Assembly (NCBI GenBank): GCA_030054235.1
Contig: JASGCG010000093.1
Location: forward strand, 1-6,698
DNA: 6,698 nucleotides
From: Bacteroidia bacterium
GTDB taxonomy: Bacteria; Planctomycetota; Phycisphaerae; Phycisphaerales; SM1A02
Reading direction: 5' to 3'
Made by a program: the position numbers and the translations under genes. Positions 1-6,698 of this stretch are shown here, piece after piece. Numbering within the stretch: position 1 is the stretch's first letter; every line of letters begins with the position of its first letter. Under the pieces are notes generated by a model, which did not search any database, had not been told where the DNA came from, and was given only the letters and a program-made list of their open reading frames with translations.

Positions 1-1200
<1,200 letters not shown>

Positions 1201-1211
1201 GACCCGCCCTG

Positions 1212-1228
1212 GCCCGCCGCGGCCGGGC
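1212..1228 (+). repeat. Short GC-rich inverted repeat in the gspE-gspF spacer
   Basis: A 5-base perfect stem (gcccg / cgggc) flanks a 7-base loop between the stop of the ATPase gene and the ribosome binding site of gspF. This is the only true intergenic spacer in the window. There is no T tract after it, so it does not look like an intrinsic terminator. It could be an mRNA processing or stability element, or a chance product of high GC. Confidence 0.25.
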
Positions 1229-1230
1229 AC

Positions 1231-1237
1231 GAAAGGA
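1231..1237 (+). promoter_or_regulatory. Ribosome binding site of gspF
   Basis: GAAAGGA lies 6 bases before the ATG at 1244. It is a good Shine-Dalgarno-like sequence at normal spacing. It supports that ATG as the start and indicates that gspF is translated independently, not only by coupling to the ATPase gene. Confidence 0.7.
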
Positions 1238-1243
1238 CCGAGC

Positions 1244-2530
1244 ATGCCGACCTTTGCGTACGAAGCCATGACACCCCAAGGCAAGCAGGCCAAGGGCACG
1301 CTGGAGGCGAAGACCTCCGACGATGCGCTCGCGCAGCTGCGGCAGCAGGGCATGTTCCCGACGAGCGTCCGCGAGCAGAAGACCAAGGGCGGCCCGACCA
1401 CCGCCACCGAGGCGGCGGGCAAGAAGAAGAAGAAGGGCTTCAGTCTCTCCCTGGGGAGCGTGAGCACAAAGAACCTCACGCTCTTCACGCGCCAGCTGAG
1501 TACGCTGCAGGACGCAGGCCTTCCGCTCCTGCGCAGCCTGCAGATCCTCGAGATGCAGCAGAAGCCGGGCAAGCTCAAGCGCACGCTCACGGACGTCTGC
1601 GACGACGTGATGAGCGGCGAGACGCTCTCCAACGCCATGGGCAAGCACCAGAAGGTGTTCAGCCGTCTCTACGTCAAGATGGTCGCGGCCGGCGAGGTCG
1701 GCGGCGTGCTCGACGTCATCCTGCAGCGCCTGGCGGAATTCATGGAGAAGGGCGAGCGCTTGAAGCGGCGCATCAAGGGCGCCATGATCTACCCGGCGGT
1801 CGTCATCTCGATCGCCGTCGCGATCGTGACCGGGATCATGTACTTCGTCATCCCGAAGTTCCAGGAGATCTTCAACGACTTCGACGTCAAGCTTCCGGGC
1901 CTGACGATCTTCCTGATCAACGCCAGCAAGTGGGTGGCAGGGCAGGAGCCGGGCCAGCAGGTGCCTGGGGTGGTGTGGATCATCTTCAGCCCAGTGCTGA
2001 TCTTCATGTTCTTCAAGCTGCTCAGGAAGACGCAGTTCGGCAAGGCGGGCACCGACATCATCGCTGCGAAGCTCCCGGTGATCGGGACGTTGATCAAGAA
2101 GACCGCGGTCGCACGCTTCACCAGGACGCTGGGCACGCTGGTCGCAGCGGGTGTGCCGATCCTCGAGGCGATCCTGATCACCCGCGACACGAGCGGCAAC
2201 TACATCTACGAGAAGGCCCTGACCAAGGTCCACGACTCGATCAAGGAAGGCGAGAGCTTCGCCGGCCCCCTGCGCGAGAGCAAGGTCTGCGACTCGATCG
2301 TGGTCAACATGATCGACGTCGGCGAGGAGACCGGCGACCTTGACCTGATGCTCATGAAGATCGCCGACAATTACGACGAAGAGGTCGACGTCGCGGTGGC
2401 GAGCCTGCTGAGCCTGCTGGAACCGTTCATGGTGGTCATCCTCGGCGGCATCGTCGGCACGATCGTGCTGGCGCTCTTCCTGCCGCTGGTGGCCATGATC
2501 GAGAGCGTCTCGGGCGGGGGCGGCAAGTGA
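1244..2530 (+). CDS. gspF: Inner-membrane platform protein, GspF/PilC family
   Basis: Polytopic membrane protein that forms the platform of T2SS and type IV pilus machines and couples the ATPase to pseudopilin insertion. At 428 residues it is slightly longer than the usual 400-410. The N-terminus P-T-F-A-Y-E-A is typical of the family. Two T2SF domains are visible, starting near residue 81 (F-T-R-Q-L-S-T-L-Q-D-A-G) and residue 292 (F-T-R-T-L-G-T-L-V-A-A-G), the expected internal duplication. Hydrophobic segments lie near residues 181-206, 242-262 and 394-420. A linker near residues 47-65 contains five consecutive Lys (60-64) and may account for the extra length; the C-terminus ends in a Gly run and Lys. 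The ATG at 1244 has a good ribosome binding site. The last codons overlap the GTG of the next gene. Family assignment is secure; GspF is preferred over PilC because of the G-H-I-like genes that follow. Confidence 0.96.
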   Translation: MPTFAYEAMTPQGKQAKGTLEAKTSDDALAQLRQQGMFPTSVREQKTKGGPTTATEAAGKKKKKGFSLSLGSVSTKNLTLFTRQLSTLQDAGLPLLRSLQILEMQQKPGKLKRTLTDVCDDVMSGETLSNAMGKHQKVFSRLYVKMVAAGEVGGVLDVILQRLAEFMEKGERLKRRIKGAMIYPAVVISIAVAIVTGIMYFVIPKFQEIFNDFDVKLPGLTIFLINASKWVAGQEPGQQVPGVVWIIFSPVLIFMFFKLLRKTQFGKAGTDIIAAKLPVIGTLIKKTAVARFTRTLGTLVAAGVPILEAILITRDTSGNYIYEKALTKVHDSIKEGESFAGPLRESKVCDSIVVNMIDVGEETGDLDLMLMKIADNYDEEVDVAVASLLSLLEPFMVVILGGIVGTIVLALFLPLVAMIESVSGGGGK

Positions 2531-3561
2531 CGATGCACGCTGCATCCAACCACCGGGTGCGCGCCTTCACGATCATCGAGCTGCTCGTGACGGTGGCGAT
2601 CATCATCCTGCTGTTGGGCCTGTTGCTCGTCGGTCTGCAGCAGGCGGCGCGGGCGGCCCAGGTTGCGCAGACCAAGACGCTGATGTCGTCGATCAACCGC
2701 GCTTTGGTGAGCTTCAAGACCGACGTGGGCTACTACCCGCCGGTCCTGGGGCGCGGCAGCGGCAATGGATCGCAGCCGGTCGGGCAGCTGGGGTTCGGCC
2801 GCGACCTGCTCGTGCCGCCGCTCACGCTGAGCGGAACGACGAGCAACCTCGCGATCCAGCAGTGGAACTCGTTCACGAGCCTGCCTGAGTACCTGCTCGG
2901 CTACGGATCGCGCACGGCGGATGGGTATGGCTTCGAGGCATCGGCCGCGGCCGGGGCGAACGGCGGCCTCGAGCGGCCGCCGCTGGGCATTCGTCATCCG
3001 GGCCGGGATGGCGTGTGGGGGGCATACGTCTCGCCGCGTACGACCGGCCTGGCGCTGGGGAGCTTCGGCGCTCGCACGGTGGGCATCAGCAACCCCAATG
3101 CCGATCATCCGGTCTTCCGCGGTAAGGCACTGGGGCCGTACCTTGAGCTCAAGGATGCCGTCTTCATGGGCGGCATCACGGACTACAACGCGACGACCGG
3201 CGAGCCGACCATCGTGCGCGCGACCGAGGACCCGAACTTCGACGCGCTGCCCAAGTGCATCGTCGATTACTGGGGGCGACCGATCCGCTATTACCGCCGG
3301 CCGTACACCATGCCTGATTGCTCGGCGGTCGCCACGGGGTTCACCTGCGGCGACTTCTTCGCGCTGCGGCCGCAGAGCTTCGAGCAGGGCACTGATGTCG
3401 ACGGTGTTGCCGATGGGTCGGGGGACACCAGCACGAGCCGCGCGCTGCAATCAGCGGAGTTCGCGCTGCTCTCCTACGGCCCCGACAAGTCGTGGGATCC
3501 CACCGTGCGCGTGGATGCGCAGGGCTACAACAAGGACAACATCGTGGAGGCAGGGCCATGA
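2527..3561 (+). CDS. Large GspG-like pseudopilin, first of two
   Basis: Predicted filament subunit, 344 residues from the GTG at 2527. It has a 13-residue basic leader ending in R-V-R-A, then F-T-I-I-E with the conserved Glu at +5 (bases 2578-2580) and a hydrophobic helix to about residue 38. A coiled stretch follows, then F-K-T-D-V-G-Y-Y-P-P, resembling the Y-K-L-D-x-G-x-Y-P segment of GspG. Further on are D-Y-W-G (residues 247-250), S-Y-G-P-D (316-320) and D-N-I (337-339), the order of the GspG Ca-binding C-terminus. Between N and C parts sits a roughly 170-residue insertion not seen in classical GspG. An Asp-rich loop T-D-V-D-G lies at 3391-3405, and three Cys around residues 244-274 could form disulfides. 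The GTG start gives a 4-base overlap with gspF, as at the later junctions; the ATG at 2533 is the alternative and changes only two residues. Class is secure; the GspG subtype is inferred. Confidence 0.9.
   Translation: MTMHAASNHRVRAFTIIELLVTVAIIILLLGLLLVGLQQAARAAQVAQTKTLMSSINRALVSFKTDVGYYPPVLGRGSGNGSQPVGQLGFGRDLLVPPLTLSGTTSNLAIQQWNSFTSLPEYLLGYGSRTADGYGFEASAAAGANGGLERPPLGIRHPGRDGVWGAYVSPRTTGLALGSFGARTVGISNPNADHPVFRGKALGPYLELKDAVFMGGITDYNATTGEPTIVRATEDPNFDALPKCIVDYWGRPIRYYRRPYTMPDCSAVATGFTCGDFFALRPQSFEQGTDVDGVADGSGDTSTSRALQSAEFALLSYGPDKSWDPTVRVDAQGYNKDNIVEAGP
3546..3550 (+). promoter_or_regulatory. Ribosome binding site deciding the start at 3558
   Basis: GGAGG lies 7 bases before the ATG at 3558, inside the end of the preceding gene. 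It is the best Shine-Dalgarno match in the window. It favours 3558 over the later in-frame ATG at 3642, which has no clear site, and so supports an unusually long prepilin leader. Confidence 0.75.
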
Positions 3562-4418
3562 GCATGGGGAGCGACCTGTGCAAGATCCACACTGGGGCCG
3601 CTTCGTCGAGCGGCCGTCGTCGTCGGCAGTCCGGCTCGGTCATGGTCCGTGCCTTCAGCCTGCTTGAAATCGTCGTGGTGCTGGGTGTGATCCTGCTGCT
3701 CGCAGCCCTGGTGCTGGCGGTCTCGGGTTCGGTGCTCGCCGCCAGCGAGCGCCGCGAGACGGAGAACGTGATGCGCCTGCTGGAGCAGGCGACCTTGGAG
3801 TGGGAGCAGGCGCTCGGTCGGCCGATCAACTACGGCCCCAAGGCGGAGCCAGGCTTGACCGGCGTGCCGGCGCGGGATGTGTACGAGGAGAACTTCGCCG
3901 GCTCGTGGATGTCGTGCGTGCTGATGCAGCGCTTCGGGGAGAACGAGCGCACGCGTGACATCGTGTCGAAGATCCCCGAGACCTACTCGCGGCGCTGGCG
4001 CACCGGTGATCCTGCACTGCCAGGGGTCTGGGGCAACATCTCGGCGGTCGCCACCAATCCGAACCGCATGCCCAACGGCAACGGCAATGTTCCCTTGGTC
4101 CTGGATGCATGGGGCTTCCGCATCGGGGTCTGCTTCCCGGGGCGTCCGTGGCGCAACGGCACTGGGCTGTCCACCACGAACTCGGCCCAGTTCTTCTCGG
4201 GTGGCCTCTACCTACGCGGCGTGAATGCGCCGGCCTCCGGCGCTCCCGATGCCGACGGCACGGAGCAGACGCCGGATGAGCGCATCTTCGGATCGTGCCG
4301 AGATCGCCGCATCCGCTTCGTGAGCGCGGGTCCCGATGGAGCGTTCGGCGACATCTACGGCGCCCAGGGATCGGCGGCGAAGAAGCAGACGCAGGACAAC
4401 ATCGTGAGCTACGAATGA
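3558..4418 (+). CDS. Large GspG-like pseudopilin, second of two
   Basis: Predicted filament subunit of 286 residues. From the ATG at 3558 the leader is 32 residues, with four consecutive Arg (20-23), ending V-R-A; then F-S-L-L-E (Glu +5 at 3666-3668) and a hydrophobic helix to about residue 54. A helical stretch follows (R-R-E-T-E-N-V-M-R-L-L-E-Q-A), as expected for the pseudopilin stalk. The C-terminal part carries D-A-W-G (residues 183-186), S-A-G-P-D-G (256-261) and D-N-I (280-282), matching the preceding protein and the Ca-binding end of GspG. An Asp-rich loop D-A-D-G-T lies at 4248-4262. Three Cys lie in the mature part. The start overlaps the previous stop by 4 bases and has a strong GGAGG; a start at 3642 would give a 4-residue leader and is the alternative. 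The ORF also extends upstream of 3558, but that part only overlaps the previous gene. Pseudopilin class secure, GspG subtype likely. Confidence 0.9.
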   Translation: MSMGSDLCKIHTGAASSSGRRRRQSGSVMVRAFSLLEIVVVLGVILLLAALVLAVSGSVLAASERRETENVMRLLEQATLEWEQALGRPINYGPKAEPGLTGVPARDVYEENFAGSWMSCVLMQRFGENERTRDIVSKIPETYSRRWRTGDPALPGVWGNISAVATNPNRMPNGNGNVPLVLDAWGFRIGVCFPGRPWRNGTGLSTTNSAQFFSGGLYLRGVNAPASGAPDADGTEQTPDERIFGSCRDRRIRFVSAGPDGAFGDIYGAQGSAAKKQTQDNIVSYE

Positions 4419-5350
4419 CCCATCGACACCGCCCATCCTTGCGCGCGTTCACGCTGGCCGAGCTGCTGGTCGTGATCGGCATCATCGCGGTGCTGGCGGT
4501 GCTCACGAGCGTGAGCGTGCAGCGCATCGCCAAGGATGCGCGGCTCGCCGGGGCGACCAACGCCGTCATCGCCCAGCTGGGCACGGCGCGCGCGATCGCG
4601 ATCCGGGACAACGCGTCCGTCATCGTGACGTTCCGACCGGTCCTGGCGGAGCCGCCGATCTTCGGTCCATCGGGCAACGTGATCTCCCCCGGCAATCCGC
4701 AGAAGGGGCAGGTGACCGAGGTCGTGATCGGCAAGGCCACGGGGCGGCTGGTGCCGCTGGATACGCAGACCTTCGACGTGTTCGGCGAGCAGTACCGACC
4801 GGTCGCCGGCGTGCCGGCCCGTCGGCTGGCCCGAGGGATCAAGATCGCGGCGCCCGGCGACTACATCAGTGCCTTCGTACCGAAGTGGTCGGTCACGCCG
4901 GAGTTCTCGAACGGCGAGGTCGGTCGTGCGTTCTGCGTCTGCTTCGGACCTGACGGATCGCTCCGCACGCGCAATCCGCGCATCCCGGGGTCGGTGCAGA
5001 CGAGCTTCGGGGGCGATCCCGACAACACCTCGACCTTCGTCGGGCCGTGGTTCGATGCCGACGGCGACAACACCGCGGATCCTGGGGTGGGTGGCATCAC
5101 CAACGTTCCGACATGGGTCACCTTCCGCACGCCCGACGAGGAACCGGTGCTCGGCTACACGACGCTGCTGGCGGTCTACGACTACGAGGATGCCGTCGAG
5201 CGCGGCGATCCGACGGAGTGGCAATCCTCTGCAAGTGCCACGAGCGAACCCAACGAGTACCGCGCCTACTTCGATGCGTACGTTCCGCAGTTCGGGGACT
5301 TCATCGGCTTCAATCGCTGGACGGGCGTGGCCCGGGCGGTGGACCAATGA
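4415..5350 (+). CDS. GspH/FimT-like minor pseudopilin, oversized
   Basis: Predicted minor pseudopilin, 311 residues. The leader of 11 residues ends L-R-A, followed by F-T-L-A-E (Glu +5 at 4460-4462) and a hydrophobic helix to about residue 33. After it, L-G-T-A-R-A-I-A-I-R-D-N-A-S-V-I-V-T-F (residues 55-73) fits the GspH/FimT signature, in which an A-R-S-E-A-I-like helix leads into the first beta strand. F-C-V-C-F-G-P-D-G-S (173-182) fits the later strand-turn of the same family. A D-A-D-G-D-N-T-A-D loop lies at residues 214-222. Classical GspH is about 150-200 residues, so the second half is an addition. The reading frame runs upstream to 4295, but that would put about 40 residues on top of the previous gene; the ATG at 4415, in a 4-base overlap, gives a normal leader. 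No clear Shine-Dalgarno is seen, so translation is probably coupled. Confidence 0.88.
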   Translation: MTHRHRPSLRAFTLAELLVVIGIIAVLAVLTSVSVQRIAKDARLAGATNAVIAQLGTARAIAIRDNASVIVTFRPVLAEPPIFGPSGNVISPGNPQKGQVTEVVIGKATGRLVPLDTQTFDVFGEQYRPVAGVPARRLARGIKIAAPGDYISAFVPKWSVTPEFSNGEVGRAFCVCFGPDGSLRTRNPRIPGSVQTSFGGDPDNTSTFVGPWFDADGDNTADPGVGGITNVPTWVTFRTPDEEPVLGYTTLLAVYDYEDAVERGDPTEWQSSASATSEPNEYRAYFDAYVPQFGDFIGFNRWTGVARAVDQ

Positions 5351-6660
5351 GCCGTCGAGCCTTCACGCTGGTCGAGGTCCTGCTGGCCGTGTTCATCCTG
5401 GGCATCGGGATCATCAGCGTGAGCGCGCTGTTCCCGGCAGGCATCGTGCAGCAGCGCGCCTCCAACGATGATGCGCTCGGGCCCGTCGTCGCGCAGCACG
5501 CCATGGGCGTGATCCGCAGCAAGGTCGGGCAGGATGACTTCGGCACCTTCGAGGAGTACGGCCTGTATGACCTCGGCGGCACCGTGCCGACCACCATCCC
5601 CGGCGATTGGCTCTGGAAGCGACCGACGATGTACTTCCAGCCCCAGCTGACGGGCGTGGGCTGGACCGACGGCAACGTCGAGGATGACACCGGCACGATC
5701 GATGTCTTCGGCACGCTGCTCCTGAATGCGGAGCTCGGCGCGGGGCCCAGCAACAACCTGAATCTCGCACGCGTGGGCAGCGAGTTCAGCACGGATGGTC
5801 TGGGCAACGCCGCCAATCGTGTCTACGGCATTCCGGTCAATCGCCGAAGGTGGGATCCTGACCTGAACACCAGCACGCCGCTGGCGATCTTTGCGGACTA
5901 CGACGGCGACTCGATCGAGGACGGCGGCGAATTGCTCGTGCGCCAGCCCGCCGCCATCATCACGCAGCACGAACGATGGTGGCCGGCGATGCCGCCCTCG
6001 AGGTTGCTGACCGGCGGCGATCCCGCGGGCGAGGCGAACGCGCAGTCACGTCGCAAGCCGCAGTTCGTGTGGGACTGCATGTTCCGTCGGTTCGAGGGAC
6101 GGATCCTGGTGGCGGTCTTCGTGTACCGCGTCGGCACGGCGGGCGTGGAGGCCGGTCCATACCGGGTGGCGCAGGCTCCGACGACGACCGGGCTGGCCAA
6201 TTACCCCACGATGCCGAGGCTGGGCGCCTTCGTCACCAATCCTCCCGCAGGGTCGATCGTGCTCTCGGGTGCCTCGACGCCCCGGGCCGGCGGAGTCGAT
6301 GGCACCGTGGGGACGCGCGCCGACAACGCGGCGATTCCGGGCACGAATCCCGGAACGCCGACAACAGGCTTTAACGTCACCAACGACTTGTTTGCATGGC
6401 AGGCTCCCAATCAGATCTGGCTTGACCAGTGGAACGATATCCACCGTGTGGTCGGTGGCCGTCGCACGAGTGCCGACGGTCCAGTGACGCTGGCCCGGCC
6501 CATCAGCGCCAAGCTGCCCAGCGCCGTGTACTTCGGTGTCGGCCAGGATGGGCTGCCGCGCCCTGATCCCGGCACGCTGAAGGTGATCTGGTACCTGCCG
6601 ACTGATGATGCCAACGGCGTGTCGATCACACCAGTATACGTGTCGGTGATGGAGCTATGA
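5347..6660 (+). CDS. GspI/PilV-like minor pseudopilin, very long
   Basis: Predicted minor pseudopilin of 437 residues. A 5-residue leader M-S-R-R-A precedes F-T-L-V-E (Glu +5 at 5374-5376) and a helix with I-L-G-I-G-I-I, the pattern of GspI and PilV proteins. The stretch after the helix (residues about 45-65, with A-Q-H-A-M-G-V-I-R-S-K-V) resembles their A-x-x-L-A-x-x-x-M-E-x-I-R segment. Classical GspI is about 120 residues, so some 350 residues here are extra. They include a D-Y-D-G-D-S-I-E-D loop (residues 184-192), an amphipathic strand-rich part with V-F-V-Y-R-V near residue 260, and a Gly/Pro/Thr-rich linker around bases 6280-6370. The frame is open upstream to 5047, but the ATG at 5347 overlaps the previous stop by 4 bases and leaves the cleavage site at the right distance. 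The GspI name is inferred from the N-terminus and gene order only. Confidence 0.88.
   Translation: MSRRAFTLVEVLLAVFILGIGIISVSALFPAGIVQQRASNDDALGPVVAQHAMGVIRSKVGQDDFGTFEEYGLYDLGGTVPTTIPGDWLWKRPTMYFQPQLTGVGWTDGNVEDDTGTIDVFGTLLLNAELGAGPSNNLNLARVGSEFSTDGLGNAANRVYGIPVNRRRWDPDLNTSTPLAIFADYDGDSIEDGGELLVRQPAAIITQHERWWPAMPPSRLLTGGDPAGEANAQSRRKPQFVWDCMFRRFEGRILVAVFVYRVGTAGVEAGPYRVAQAPTTTGLANYPTMPRLGAFVTNPPAGSIVLSGASTPRAGGVDGTVGTRADNAAIPGTNPGTPTTGFNVTNDLFAWQAPNQIWLDQWNDIHRVVGGRRTSADGPVTLARPISAKLPSAVYFGVGQDGLPRPDPGTLKVIWYLPTDDANGVSITPVYVSVMEL
6335..6355 (+). repeat. 7-base inverted repeat inside the GspI-like gene
   Basis: TTCCGGG (6335-6341) and CCCGGAA (6349-6355) are perfect reverse complements around a 7-base loop. 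The site lies in the codons for P-G-T-N-P-G-T, a short protein repeat in a Gly/Pro/Thr linker. It could form an mRNA hairpin, but the protein repeat may explain part of it. No T tract follows, so a terminator is not supported. Confidence 0.35.
6645..6654 (+). promoter_or_regulatory. Ribosome binding site of the fifth pseudopilin gene
   Basis: GGTGAT (6645-6650) followed by GGAG (6651-6654) lies just before two adjacent in-frame ATGs at 6657 and 6660. GGTGAT ends 6 bases before the first ATG, and GGAG ends 5 bases before the second, so either start is served. Confidence 0.5.
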
Positions 6661-6698
6661 TGCAGCACATGAACAGTCACGCGAAGGCCTTCTACCTG
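6657..6698 (+). CDS. Start of a fifth pseudopilin-like protein (3' partial)
   Basis: Only 14 codons are present before the window ends. They read M-M-Q-H-M-N-S-H-A-K-A-F-Y-L. This is a short basic leader ending in K-A-F, the same cleavage-site form as the four preceding genes, with Tyr in place of the usual Thr or Ser after Phe. The ATG at 6657 overlaps the previous stop by 4 bases, and a second ATG at 6660 is equally possible. By position after E-F-G-G-H-I it would be expected to encode a GspJ-like minor pseudopilin, but the hydrophobic helix itself lies outside the window, so this is inference. Confidence 0.65.
   Translation, partial: MMQHMNSHAKAFYL

Noticed and set aside
4295..4414. Longer start for the GspH-like protein
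   Set aside because: It would add 40 Arg-rich residues encoded on top of the conserved GPD end of the previous gene; the ATG at 4415 gives a normal leader.
4587..4605. Palindromic cgcgatcgcgatc-like sequence as an operator or methylation cluster
   Set aside because: It encodes the conserved A-R-A-I-A-I-R of the GspH-like protein and similar gatc-containing words occur throughout this GC-rich coding DNA.
5047..5346. Longer start for the GspI-like protein
   Set aside because: The extra 100 residues only re-read the previous gene in another frame and would bury the prepilin cleavage site far from the N-terminus.

Overview
The window is one strand-consistent, GC-rich block of secretion or pilus genes, all on the + strand, with no gap longer than 43 bases between genes. 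It opens inside a type II secretion / type IV pilus assembly ATPase (GspE/PilB family, 1-1200, 5' end missing). A complete inner-membrane platform protein follows (GspF/PilC family, 1244-2530). Then come four complete pseudopilin-like proteins (2527-3561, 3558-4418, 4415-5350, 5347-6660) and the first 14 codons of a fifth (6657-6698, cut by the window edge). No RNA genes, mobile elements, CRISPR arrays, promoters or terminators were seen.

The order reads as the classical gsp order E-F-G-H-I-J, with the G position apparently doubled. The first two pseudopilins share GspG-like C-terminal signatures (D-x-W-G, then S-x-G-P-D, then D-N-I). The third has the GspH/FimT pattern after its membrane helix. 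The fourth has a GspI/PilV-type N-terminus. The fifth is too short to classify, though its position would suit a GspJ-like subunit. In the family model, the ATPase hydrolyses ATP at the cytoplasmic face, GspF transmits this to the membrane, and pseudopilins are cut by a prepilin peptidase and assembled into a short periplasmic filament. The secretin, peptidase and remaining platform genes are not in this window, so a T2SS and a type IV pilus-like machine cannot be fully separated.

The pseudopilins have several shared peculiarities. They are about 286-437 residues, against roughly 120-200 for most proteobacterial pseudopilins. All five have Ala rather than Gly just before the expected cleavage site. 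The four complete ones carry Asp-rich loops of the D-x-D-G type. The genes from gspF onward are joined by five successive 4-base start/stop overlaps.

The organism is most likely a member of the Planctomycetota, perhaps Phycisphaerae. This is an inference from high GC, long pseudopilins and the R-A-F-T-L type cleavage site that is common in the Planctomycetes-Verrucomicrobia group. No taxonomic marker gene is present. The system belongs to a known superfamily; what may be undescribed is the composition of its filament.
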